NCBI GenBank assembly: GCA_028869135.1
Contig: JAGWTC010000011.1
Coordinates: 1 to 64,000, forward strand
Length of the DNA: 64,000 bases
Direction of reading: 5' to 3'
From: Rhodocyclaceae bacterium
Lineage (GTDB): Bacteria > Pseudomonadota > Gammaproteobacteria > Burkholderiales > Rhodocyclaceae
Shown here piece by piece: positions 42,928-51,254 of the stretch. Position numbers and translations under genes: made by a program. Position 1 is the first letter of the stretch. Every line of letters begins with the position of its first letter. The notes beneath the pieces are model-generated. The model did not search any database. It saw nothing but the letters and a program-made list of their open reading frames with translations, and was not told where the DNA came from.

Positions 42928-43776
42928 TCATCCGGGCCCGGGCTGGGCTGGCGGCGGACCTTCGATGCCGAGCTTCTTGAACAGCGTATCCGGGTTGATA
43001 CGCAGCAGCTCGCAGATGGCCTTGTAATCGTCGGGCAGCGCGGCATCGTCCCAGCCGTTGGCCGAATGGCGGGCCAGGTCAACGGCCAGCCGCACATTGC
43101 GCTCGCGGGAGGTTTCCGTGGCATCGGCATGGTTCATCATGCCGATCAGAAGGTCGGGCAGATGCCAGGCGTGGGAAAGGTCGATTTGCAGGTCGTGCAG
43201 CGTGATGCCATAGATCCGGTTTTGCGCGGTGAAGCTGCGCAGGGCGCGGTCGATGGTTTGCAGTTCGCGCGCATGGAGCGCCAGGGTCGGCGCAAAACAC
43301 CACATCAGCAACTCGGCGGCATCGTGAAGCAGGGCAGCGACAGTGATTTCGTCTACGTCCAGATCCTTGCGCATCAGCCCCCAATCGCGCGCATAGTGCG
43401 CCGCATGGCGAGCGCGCTGGATCACCTTGAGCAGACCGAGAAGGGCCTTCGGGTGTTCCTTGAGCTGATCTTCGACCAGTGGAATGTTGCTGAAATCGCG
43501 AAAGAACGGGATCACGCCGATCATCATCAGTCCGCGCTCGATGGTCGTGATGTCGGTGATCTGGCTGCGGCTGCGACGCTGCTCGATGTAGGCCATGACG
43601 CGCAGCGTCATCAGCGGGTCACTCATGATGACCGAGGACAGCTTGCGCGCATTGACGCGGTCGGCCTGATCGCGCAGCTTGTCCAGCTCCGCGACGGTAT
43701 GGCGCAGGACGGGGATGTCCGCCTGGCGGAAATACATCACCCATGAATCGAGATCAGGTAGCGGCGCGTTCAGCAT
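42928..43776 (-). CDS. HDOD domain protein
   Basis: A 282-residue protein made largely of an HDOD domain (HD-related output domain), a helical bundle found in signalling proteins that usually lacks catalysis. A LLHDAAELLMWC segment (about 150) carries an HD-like dyad. HDOD proteins are linked to cell-cycle, motility or c-di-GMP control. No sensor domain is fused. It starts upstream of rpsF, divergently. Confidence 0.82.
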   Translation of the reverse strand: MLNAPLPDLDSWVMYFRQADIPVLRHTVAELDKLRDQADRVNARKLSSVIMSDPLMTLRVMAYIEQRRSRSQITDITTIERGLMMIGVIPFFRDFSNIPLVEDQLKEHPKALLGLLKVIQRARHAAHYARDWGLMRKDLDVDEITVAALLHDAAELLMWCFAPTLALHARELQTIDRALRSFTAQNRIYGITLHDLQIDLSHAWHLPDLLIGMMNHADATETSRERNVRLAVDLARHSANGWDDAALPDDYKAICELLRINPDTLFKKLGIEGPPPAQPGPG

Positions 43777-43952
43777 AGACGGTCTTCAAGTCGTTGATTT
43801 CAGGGGGTATCCCTTCCAGTTAACGGCTCAAAATGGGGAAATTTGAAAAATTCTGCCAGAAAACCGCAGCGGGAGCGCCCGGAGAGGAGGCCGAATGCCC
43901 GGCCTATTCTGGCGCCTGGGTGAATTCCTGGCAGGAAAATGCAGGCAAGGCA

Positions 43953-43981
43953 TTGTGTCGGCTGGGTTTTACGGTTATAAT
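43953..43981 (+). promoter_or_regulatory. Promoter of the rpsF operon
   Basis: TTGTGT (43953-43958) and TATAAT (43976-43981) form a sigma-70 promoter with a 17-base spacer, about 70 bases before the rpsF start. The -10 is perfect. Confidence 0.7.
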
Positions 43982-43998
43982 CGCGGGCTTTCCACCTT

Positions 43999-44025
43999 GC
44001 TCTACCCGTACGCATGCGGGAGGGC
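43999..44025 (+). promoter_or_regulatory. Leader hairpin before rpsF (S6:S18 leader candidate)
   Basis: A CCCG...CGGG hairpin with flanking GC and CCG bases lies between the promoter and the rpsF ribosome site. Its place fits the S6:S18-binding autoregulatory leader known upstream of rpsF, but the full consensus could not be verified by eye. Confidence 0.4.
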
Positions 44026-44047
44026 TTTATATCCAAAAGGAGATTTC

Positions 44048-44425
44048 ATGCGCCATTACGAAGTTGTTTTCATCGTCCATCCGGACCAGTCTGAACAGGT
44101 CCCGGCGATGATCGAGCGCTACAAGACGCTCGTGACCGGCCGTGCCGGTCAGATCCACCGTCTGGAAGATTGGGGCCGCCGCCAGATGGCTTACCCGATC
44201 CAGAAGGTGCACAAGGCTCACTACGTGCTGATGAACATCGAGTGCGACAGCGAAACGCTGGTTGAACTCGAAAGCGCTTTCAAGTTCAACGATGCAGTGC
44301 TGCGCCACCTCACCATCAAGATGGACAAGGCCGTGACCGTGCCGTCGCCGATGATGAAGGAAGAGAAGGCCCGCTCGGTCGCTACCGCCGCCGAAGCCAA
44401 GCCGGAGGCCGCTGCTGCCGAATGA
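44048..44425 (+). CDS. rpsF: 30S ribosomal protein S6
   Basis: A 125-residue S6 with the standard opening [19 protein letters not shown] and a C-terminal alanine/glutamate-rich tail. ATG 44048 has AAGGAGA five bases upstream; an open frame further upstream is not supported. It pairs with S18 on the 30S platform and heads the rpsF-priB-rpsR-rplI operon. Confidence 0.97.
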   Translation: MRHYEVVFIVHPDQSEQVPAMIERYKTLVTGRAGQIHRLEDWGRRQMAYPIQKVHKAHYVLMNIECDSETLVELESAFKFNDAVLRHLTIKMDKAVTVPSPMMKEEKARSVATAAEAKPEAAAAE

Positions 44426-44432
44426 GGCATTG

Positions 44433-44759
44433 ATGGACGCGACGTCTCTGAATCTGCTCAAGCTTGACGGGCAGGTGACTGAAAGAGGCGCCGTACGCTA
44501 CACCCCGGCCGGTATCCCGGTCATCGAGTTCCGGATTCAGCATGAGTCGGAGCAGATGGAAGCGGGGGGCAAGCGCAAAGTGGATTGCGAGATCGCCTGT
44601 GTTGCACTTGGGCCCTTGGCAAATCTGCTTTCCGGCATGAATGCCGGCAGCTTGTGTAGCGCGACGGGGTTTATCGTGGCCAAAAGCCTCAGGAACAGAA
44701 GCCTGGTACTGCACGTAACCGCTATCGAATTCAAGGAAGGATCAAATCATGGCATTTAA
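44433..44759 (+). CDS. priB: Primosomal replication protein N (PriB)
   Basis: A 108-residue OB-fold single-strand DNA-binding protein that works with PriA and DnaT in replication restart. The fold strands are seen in [19 protein letters not shown] and [20 protein letters not shown] 44433 has GAGG five bases upstream; TTG 44430 is less likely. Its stop overlaps the rpsR start by 11 bases. Gene placement between rpsF and rpsR is typical. Confidence 0.93.
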   Translation: MDATSLNLLKLDGQVTERGAVRYTPAGIPVIEFRIQHESEQMEAGGKRKVDCEIACVALGPLANLLSGMNAGSLCSATGFIVAKSLRNRSLVLHVTAIEFKEGSNHGI

Positions 44760-45024
44760 GCCGAAGAGTGGCGCCAAGCGCAAAGACGACAAGGGCCGCA
44801 ACAGCGCGTTCAAGCGTCGCAAGTTCTGCCGTTTCACCGCAGAAAAGATTGAACAGGTCGACTACAAGGATGTGGACATCCTGAAGGACTTCATCACCGA
44901 AAACGCCAAGATCATGCCGGCACGCATCACCGGCACGAAGACCGGCTATCAGCGTCAGCTCGGCACCGCCATCAAGCGCGCGCGCTTCCTGGCCCTGCTG
45001 CCTTACACCGACCTGCATCAGTAA
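44749..45024 (+). CDS. rpsR: 30S ribosomal protein S18
   Basis: A 91-residue S18. The core [20 protein letters not shown] is typical, with a basic N-terminal extension ([15 protein letters not shown]) found in betaproteobacteria. It starts inside the priB stop region with AGGAAGG upstream. It binds S6 on the 30S platform and with it regulates the operon. Confidence 0.97.
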   Translation: MAFKPKSGAKRKDDKGRNSAFKRRKFCRFTAEKIEQVDYKDVDILKDFITENAKIMPARITGTKTGYQRQLGTAIKRARFLALLPYTDLHQ

Positions 45025-45041
45025 GCTGAGGAGACAAAACC

Positions 45042-45491
45042 ATGCAAATTATTCTGATGGAAAAAGTGGTTAACCTCGGCGGCCTCGGCGATGTGGTCAA
45101 GGTCAAGGACGGCTACGCCCGCAACTTCCTGATCCCGCAAGGCAAGGCCAAGCGCGTGACCCCGGAAAACCTGGCTGCTTTCGAAGCCCGCCGCGCCGAG
45201 CTGGAAAAGGCTGCTGCTGAAAAGCTGGCTGCCGCCACCGCCGAAGGCGAGAAGCTGAACGGTCAGTCCGTCCAGATCGCCCGCAAGGCCGGTGTTGATG
45301 GCCGTCTGTTCGGTTCCGTCGGCAACGCCGACATCGCCGAAGCGTTGAACGCAAAGGGCTTCAAGATCGACAAGTCCTTCGTCCGCATGCCGAATGGCCT
45401 GCTGAAGATGATCGGCGAGTCCTCGGTACAGATCGCTCTGCACACCGATGTGATCGTCGACGTCAACGTGACCATCGTTGCCGAGCAGTAA
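45042..45491 (+). CDS. rplI: 50S ribosomal protein L9
   Basis: A 149-residue L9 with the N-terminal globular domain ([19 protein letters not shown]), a long connecting helix, and the C-terminal RNA-binding domain. It has a GAGGAG ribosome site and ends the operon before a strong intrinsic terminator. It stabilises the L1 region of the ribosome and influences frame maintenance. Confidence 0.98.
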   Translation: MQIILMEKVVNLGGLGDVVKVKDGYARNFLIPQGKAKRVTPENLAAFEARRAELEKAAAEKLAAATAEGEKLNGQSVQIARKAGVDGRLFGSVGNADIAEALNAKGFKIDKSFVRMPNGLLKMIGESSVQIALHTDVIVDVNVTIVAEQ

Positions 45492-45514
45492 TCTGCTTCG
45501 CTGCACATCCTGAG

Positions 45515-45556
45515 AAAGCCGTCCGGAGTTGAATCTCCGGGCGGCTTTTTCTTTTT
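45515..45556 (+). terminator. Intrinsic terminator of the rpsF operon
   Basis: AAAGCCGTCCGGAG (45515-45528) pairs with CTCCGGGCGGCTTT (45535-45548) around a 6-base loop, followed by a TTTTCTTTTT tract. Confidence 0.93.
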
Positions 45557-45597
45557 GTGCTTTCGCCGCGCATTCGCGCTCTTGTATCATCTCCTTC

Positions 45598-45996
45598 ATG
45601 CCCAAAAAGAAAGCCCCACCCAAACCCGAACGCCACGGTCCCCGCCTGCGCATTTTGTTTAGCGAGCTGACCGCGCTGGGGCCCGGCCGGGCCGAGCTGA
45701 TGGAGCGCATTGCCCGCACCGGCTCGATTTCTGCGGCGGCGCGTGAGATGGGGATGTCCTATCGCCGCGCCTGGCTGCTGGTCGAGGCAACCAATGCAGC
45801 CTTCGTCGAGCCTCTGGTGACCACGAATACCGGCGGCAGCGGCGGCGGCGGCGCCCATCTCACCGATTTCGGCATGTCCATGCTGGCGCGCTATCGCGCC
45901 ATGGAGCTCAAGGCCGCACAGGCGCTGGCCGGCGACTTTGCGGAGTTCAGCAAGTACATGGCGGCGCCAGCCCCTGACGACGCCGACGAAGCCTAG
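45598..45996 (+). CDS. HTH-only ModE-like regulator
   Basis: A 132-residue protein consisting of the N-terminal winged helix of ModE (GRAELMERIARTGSISAAAREMGMSYRRAWLLV), the LysR-like DNA-binding half, without the molybdate-binding Mop/TOBE domains seen in full ModE (about 260 residues). It faces the mod operon across four bases of convergent spacing. It may sense molybdate indirectly or through another subunit, and probably binds the Mo-box-like sites at 48714-48741 and 54688-54715. ATG 45598. Confidence 0.85.
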   Translation: MPKKKAPPKPERHGPRLRILFSELTALGPGRAELMERIARTGSISAAAREMGMSYRRAWLLVEATNAAFVEPLVTTNTGGSGGGGAHLTDFGMSMLARYRAMELKAAQALAGDFAEFSKYMAAPAPDDADEA

Positions 45997-45999
45997 TCC

Positions 46000-47079
46000 T
46001 TATTCCAGCGGTGCCACGCCCTTGATCTGGGCGTAGATCGTCTGCCCGATCTCCAGCTTCAGGTTGCGCGCCGAGCGGGTCGTGATGCGCGACAGCAGTT
46101 CGGGACCATCGCGTAGCGCGAGTCGGACCAGCGCACGGCCCGGTGCGGTTTCCTCCACGCCGGCGACTTCCGCGCGCAGCGTGTTGAGGATGCTGCTTTC
46201 GCGTGCGCCCGGATCCAGGCTCAGGCTGACGTCGCGCGCCAGCAGGCGCAGACGCATGGGGCTGCCGACGGGACGATCGATGTAGCGCACCCAGAGGCGA
46301 TGTTCGCCCACGCTGACCTGAGTCAGGTGGTCGTTGCTGTCATGCAGCTCGATAGTGCCCGCAAGCAGCGTGAAGACGCCTTCCTCATGCGTCTGCGGTT
46401 GTTGAAGATAGGGAAAGATGCCCATGACCGGGCCGAAGTTCTGAACGCGCCCTTCCTTCAATTGCACGATGTGATCGGCCAGGCGTGCCACTTCTTCCGG
46501 CGCATGACTGACGTACACAACGGGAATGTCGAGCTGGCGGTGCAACTGGTCGAGGTACAGGAGCAGTTCGCCCTTGCGCGCGCCGTCGAGTGCCGCAAGG
46601 GGTTCGTCAAGCAACAGCAGTTCAGGCGATGAAAACAGCGCGCGCGCGATGGCAACGCGCTGCTTCTCGCCGCCCGACAGCATCCCGGTGCGGCGGTCCA
46701 GAAGATGCCCGATGCCGAGCAGATCGATGAGATCGTCGGCTTTCGGAACGTTCTTCGTCTTGCCGCCGCGTTTGGCGCGTCCGGCACCGTAGTCGAGATT
46801 CTGGCGCACGTTCAGGTGCGGAAACAGCGCCGCATCCTGGAACACCATGCCGACCGGGCGCTTGTGCGGCGGCAGGAAACAGCCTTCGTCCTGCCAGACT
46901 TCGCCGTTGACGACGAGGCGGCCGCGTTGCGGACGGCTGAGTCCCGCCAGGCAGCGCAGCAAGGTGCTCTTGCCCGAGCCCGACGGGCCGAACAGCGCCG
47001 TGACGCCGTGAATGGGGAGTTCGAGTCTGGCTTCCAGTTCGAAGCCGGGCAGGCTGAGCGTGAAGTCGGCTTCTATCAT
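46000..47079 (-). CDS. modC: Molybdate ABC transporter ATPase
   Basis: A 359-residue ModC. The ABC domain has Walker A GPSGSGKST, signature LSGGEKQRVAIARAL and Walker B LLLDEPLAALD; a C-terminal TOBE/Mop domain (about 295-359) that binds molybdate is present. The start at 47079 (MIEADF) lies one base from the modB stop; the longer frame upstream is inside modB. It powers molybdate import with ModB and ModA, and the intracellular Mop domain may provide sensing. Confidence 0.95.
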   Translation of the reverse strand: MIEADFTLSLPGFELEARLELPIHGVTALFGPSGSGKSTLLRCLAGLSRPQRGRLVVNGEVWQDEGCFLPPHKRPVGMVFQDAALFPHLNVRQNLDYGAGRAKRGGKTKNVPKADDLIDLLGIGHLLDRRTGMLSGGEKQRVAIARALFSSPELLLLDEPLAALDGARKGELLLYLDQLHRQLDIPVVYVSHAPEEVARLADHIVQLKEGRVQNFGPVMGIFPYLQQPQTHEEGVFTLLAGTIELHDSNDHLTQVSVGEHRLWVRYIDRPVGSPMRLRLLARDVSLSLDPGARESSILNTLRAEVAGVEETAPGRALVRLALRDGPELLSRITTRSARNLKLEIGQTIYAQIKGVAPLE

Positions 47080-47080
47080 T

Positions 47081-47761
47081 TCATGCCGCCTTCTTGCGCG
47101 TCGGGTTGAAGGTGTAGAGCAGGAACAGCACGACGAAGGCAAAGATCAGCATTACAGCGGCGAGGCGATGCGCTTCGCCGTATTCGAGCGCTTCGACATA
47201 GTCGTAGATCTGCACCGAGACCACGCGCGTCTTGTCGGGGATGTTGCCGCCTATCATCAGCACGACGCCGAATTCGCCGACGGTGTGCGCAAAGCCCAGC
47301 ACGGCGGCAGTCAGAAAGCCGGGCTTGGCGAGCGGCACCGCGACGCTGAAGAAACGGTCAATCGGCCCCGCGCGCAGTGTGGCGGCGGCCTCGTACATGC
47401 GATCGTCGATGGCCTCGAAGGCGTTGTGCAAAGGCTGCACGACGAAGGGAGTGGAATAGATGCATGAGGCGACGAGCAGGCCGGTAAAGGTGAAGGGCAG
47501 CGTGCCTAAGCCCAGGCTCTGCGTCAAATGTCCGAGCGGCCCATTGGGTCCCATGAAGACCAGCAGATAGAAGCCGATCACGCTGGGCGGCAGTACCAGC
47601 GGCATGGCCACCAGCGAGGTGACAAGCGGCTTGAGGCGCGACTTGGTGTGCGCCAGCCACCAGGCGACTGGGGTCCCGAAGAGAATCAACAGCGCCGTCG
47701 CGAGCGTGGCAAGCTCAAGCGTCAGGCGGATGGCGGCCCAGTCCGAAGGGGTGAAATTCAT
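47081..47761 (-). CDS. modB: Molybdate ABC transporter permease
   Basis: A 226-residue ModB with five or more membrane spans and the coupling EAA-like motif ([14 protein letters not shown]). The segment [16 protein letters not shown] is typical of sulfate/molybdate permeases. It follows modA across a 119-base gap with a hairpin, so its expression may be partly attenuated relative to modA. Confidence 0.95.
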   Translation of the reverse strand: MNFTPSDWAAIRLTLELATLATALLILFGTPVAWWLAHTKSRLKPLVTSLVAMPLVLPPSVIGFYLLVFMGPNGPLGHLTQSLGLGTLPFTFTGLLVASCIYSTPFVVQPLHNAFEAIDDRMYEAAATLRAGPIDRFFSVAVPLAKPGFLTAAVLGFAHTVGEFGVVLMIGGNIPDKTRVVSVQIYDYVEALEYGEAHRLAAVMLIFAFVVLFLLYTFNPTRKKAA

Positions 47762-47813
47762 GATGCGACTATTTTAGCGGTGCAAGGCCCGCCTTAGGCC
47801 GTATGGCCCGGAC

Positions 47814-47848
47814 GAGAAAATGGGCAGATACGGAAACCGTACCTGCCC
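47814..47848 (-). terminator. Intrinsic terminator or attenuator between modA and modB
   Basis: On the minus strand GGGCAGGTACGG pairs with CCGTATCTGCCC around TTT, followed by ATTTTC. Such a hairpin could reduce read-through to modBC and let the binding protein be made in excess. Confidence 0.7.
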
Positions 47849-47880
47849 AAAGGTACAACTGGAGACGTTTCAGCGGAAGA

Positions 47881-48669
<789 letters not shown>

Positions 48670-48705
48670 TTAGGTCTGAGGGTCGATTAATGATTCCAGA
48701 CAATT

Positions 48706-49305
48706 TTATTGCATTCGTCTTGTACGTTCGAATATAACGTATTTGGAAAAATTTTGCTGCCTGGAAAATAATGGAGAGTCGAGTGCCTTGGGCGGCCTCC
48801 ATGTCCGGCCGCTTTTCGCCCGCTGCAGCAATTCGTGCTTCCAGCCCAACTCGCCGGATCGGCTGGCGAATTTGGGCCGGAAGTAGCGTGCCAGCACGGC
48901 CTTGAGCTGATCTGCGTCGGCCAGCCCGAGATCGACCCAGAGCGGACGCTCTCCGAAGCAGGCGGCGGCGACGGCATGGGACAGCCATTCCCCTTGCCGT
49001 GTATCGGCTGTCGGCGACAACTGCGATCGTATCCATTCGACCAGCGGTGAAAACGCGGGCGGCACCCGTCTGAGCAGCACTTGATACTGCGCCTCGGAGA
49101 GCGGGGCGAGCTTTCCTGATTCCGAAAAACAGCCGCTGATGGCGGCCAGCAAGCACGGTTGCGGCAGGCCGAGCGTCCAGGTGAACAGGGGCAGTTCGCC
49201 TGCCTCGGCATGCTTGCGGATCGCCGCAACGACATGTGACACCAGCGGATCGCTATCGGCCGGAACGGCGCCGGTATCGGTCGTCTGCGCGCGGGCTGAC
49301 TTCAT
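48706..49305 (-). CDS. NifQ-like protein lacking the C-terminal cysteine cluster
   Basis: A 199-residue protein similar to NifQ, which carries molybdenum with an Fe-S cluster to the FeMo-cofactor. The core (SGKLAPLSEAQYQVLLRR; LARYFRPKFASRSGELGWKH) fits NifQ, but the usual C-terminal Cys-x4-Cys-x2-Cys-x5-Cys group is missing: after LGWKH the frame runs 33 residues into AT-rich sequence. It may be truncated or a divergent Mo-handling protein. The start 49305 overlaps the upstream gene stop (ATGA). The stop lies at 48706 within the mod promoter region. Confidence 0.6.
   Translation of the reverse strand: MKSARAQTTDTGAVPADSDPLVSHVVAAIRKHAEAGELPLFTWTLGLPQPCLLAAISGCFSESGKLAPLSEAQYQVLLRRVPPAFSPLVEWIRSQLSPTADTRQGEWLSHAVAAACFGERPLWVDLGLADADQLKAVLARYFRPKFASRSGELGWKHELLQRAKSGRTWRPPKALDSPLFSRQQNFSKYVIFERTRRMQ
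48714..48741 (-). promoter_or_regulatory. ModE-box-like site upstream of modA (weak)
   Basis: On the minus strand, TACGTTATATT (8/11 to ATCGNTATATA) and TACAAGACGAA (7/11 to the mirrored half) are separated by exactly six bases. It lies about 80 to 110 bases before modA. A second dyad TACGTT-7-AACGTA overlaps it. It could repress mod transcription with molybdate. Confidence 0.45.
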
Positions 49306-49844
49306 TCGACGACTTTCAGCACTTCCAGCGATTGCAGCCATTTCACGTGGCGCGGCCCGCTGCGCAAATCCTTGGATGAGATCATCGCGATGCGACCTTC
49401 GTCGTCGGCCAAGGGCTGTCCGTCCTTTTCAAAAAACACGATGACGCCGTCGCCGACCGGAGAATTGAATATCTCGCTCCATGAGAACACGACCTTGTAG
49501 CCGTCGCTGGCGCCTGCGACAACGATCATTTTCTTGATGTCGTTATGGCCAGGCGCTTTCACCGTCGCCTTTTCCAGGATATCGCGCAGCAGGACGCCCT
49601 TGAGGCGTTCGAGCTTGCCGAGATTGGCGCCGGATTGGCAGACCATGGGGACTTCCCCGATTTGCTGCGGCGGGAAGCCGCGCAGATCGGCCACACGCAG
49701 TTGCAAAGGCCGCTCGACGGCCCCCGTTACGCTGACGCTGTCGGTAACGTATTGCGCCGGTTGGTCGGGTTTTCCGGCGGCGCCCGCGAGGCCTGCATGG
49801 GCCAGTGCGGTGCAGAGCAGGACGGTGCGAAGTGTTTTCAGCAT
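49302..49844 (-). CDS. Periplasmic molybdopterin-fold oxidoreductase domain protein
   Basis: A 180-residue exported protein (signal peptide MLKTLRTVLLCTALAHAGLA) with a sulfite-oxidase-type Oxidoreductase_molyb fold (PLQLRVADLRGFPPQ...VPMVCQSG). The region around QSGANLGKLERLKGVLLRDIL resembles the Mo-cofactor-binding segment, with a cysteine in VPMVCQSG. It is shorter than complete sulfite oxidases and may be a cofactor-bearing or cofactor-free relative. Strong GGAGGAAAC site before ATG 49844. It sits between the di-heme protein and the NifQ-like gene. Confidence 0.72.
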   Translation of the reverse strand: MLKTLRTVLLCTALAHAGLAGAAGKPDQPAQYVTDSVSVTGAVERPLQLRVADLRGFPPQQIGEVPMVCQSGANLGKLERLKGVLLRDILEKATVKAPGHNDIKKMIVVAGASDGYKVVFSWSEIFNSPVGDGVIVFFEKDGQPLADDEGRIAMISSKDLRSGPRHVKWLQSLEVLKVVE

Positions 49845-49871
49845 GTTTCCTCCGGTGGTGCAGTTTTGGGT

Positions 49872-51254
49872 TTACAGCGAGCCGATAAAGGAGAGCACGG
49901 CATTGCGTTGGTCGCGCGGGGCCTGGCTGTAATTGTTGCGCGCCGGTGAGGCGCTGCCGCCGTGCCACAGGATGGCTTCCTGCACGGTGCGCGCGCGGCC
50001 GTCGTGGAGATAGCCGACACGCGCGTTCATTTTCTTCAGCAGGCCGGCGCCCCAGAGCGGCGCCGTGCGCCACTCGCGGCCGCCGGCCCTGAAATCGGAG
50101 CGATGGTCGGCGAGATCGGCGCCCATGTCGTGAACGAGCAGATCGGTGTAGGGCGCAATGTTTTGCCCGCGCAGATCGCCCAGCAGCTTGTGGCGACCCA
50201 GCGGCAATTGCGGGCGATGACATGCGGCGCAACCCATGTCGTTGAACAGGCGGCGGCCCTGTTCCACTTCCGGCGCATTCATGTTGCGCGGCAAGGGCGG
50301 CGCCAGGAAGGCGAGATAGCGTTCGAGTTCGTCCAGCTGCTCGTCGTTGAGTTCGGAATGGCCGTCCGGCGAATTGCCATTCGGCGCCTGCCGGCATTGT
50401 TTCTGCGCCGGCATGCAGTTTTCCTCGGTGAACAATGTGCTGGTGATGCCCAGATCGCCGATCATGGCGCCAGCGATCTGGTCGCGCAGCACGCTGCGAT
50501 TGGCCTTGAGCCCGAAGCGGCCCGGCATGGTTTGTGCGCTGGCGGCGTCATGCACCAGGTTCAGCTTGCCGCGCACGCCGTAGGCCTGGTTTTCCGCCGC
50601 GAGCTTTTCGAGCGCCTCGACGGGAACGGCGTCGAGCAGGCCCAGGCCGAAAACCGCCGGGCCGATCCGGGCTGAAGTCTGCACCTTGCCCATCGGACCG
50701 TATGCGAGATCGCGGAACGCGATCCGTGGGCTGCGCAGGCGTACGACTTCGCCGCCGGTCAGCGTGACCTTGTGCTCGCGCCAGTGTATTTGCACACGGC
50801 CTTCCGCCGGCACTCCGGGAATGGCGTCTTCATTCAACTGGTCGCCGTAGACGGGGTGGGGCAAGGGGCCGCCGTTCGGATTTGCGCCGGGAACGGAGAG
50901 ACGCACCAGCAGGAAGCCGGCTTTTTCATGCGGGCCGTTCGGCGCGTGCCCCTTGCCGTTGGCGGCGTGGCAGGAAATGCAGGAGATGCGGTTGTGCAGG
51001 GGCCCCAGCCCGTCGACCTGGTCGTCGCCAGCCGGCGCGATCACCCAGTTCTGGCGGAATAGCGATCGGCCGCGGAAGAACGCTTCGCGCGCGCTGTCGG
51101 GCATTATGGACAGAGGCTGAGTAAAGGCCTCGTGCGTGATGTTGTTGGTGCCAAGTATGGGTGCCGGCGCGTCGGCGCAGGCCAAGGCGCTGCACGTCAG
51201 CAAACCCAGCTTCAAGGTCAGGCGGTATGCGCGCCGAAAAACGTTTTTGCTCAT
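49872..51254 (-). CDS. Di-heme oxidoreductase (DUF1111/DHOR)
   Basis: A 460-residue exported protein with two c-type heme motifs, CISCH (about 95) and CAACH (about 360), typical of DUF1111 di-heme proteins, remote kin of MauG and di-heme peroxidases. Such proteins accompany iron-uptake loci in other bacteria and probably perform periplasmic redox steps. ATG 51254 overlaps the upstream stop (ATGA). It is translated downstream of the solute-binding protein and precedes the Mo-fold protein. Confidence 0.85.
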   Translation of the reverse strand: MSKNVFRRAYRLTLKLGLLTCSALACADAPAPILGTNNITHEAFTQPLSIMPDSAREAFFRGRSLFRQNWVIAPAGDDQVDGLGPLHNRISCISCHAANGKGHAPNGPHEKAGFLLVRLSVPGANPNGGPLPHPVYGDQLNEDAIPGVPAEGRVQIHWREHKVTLTGGEVVRLRSPRIAFRDLAYGPMGKVQTSARIGPAVFGLGLLDAVPVEALEKLAAENQAYGVRGKLNLVHDAASAQTMPGRFGLKANRSVLRDQIAGAMIGDLGITSTLFTEENCMPAQKQCRQAPNGNSPDGHSELNDEQLDELERYLAFLAPPLPRNMNAPEVEQGRRLFNDMGCAACHRPQLPLGRHKLLGDLRGQNIAPYTDLLVHDMGADLADHRSDFRAGGREWRTAPLWGAGLLKKMNARVGYLHDGRARTVQEAILWHGGSASPARNNYSQAPRDQRNAVLSFIGSL

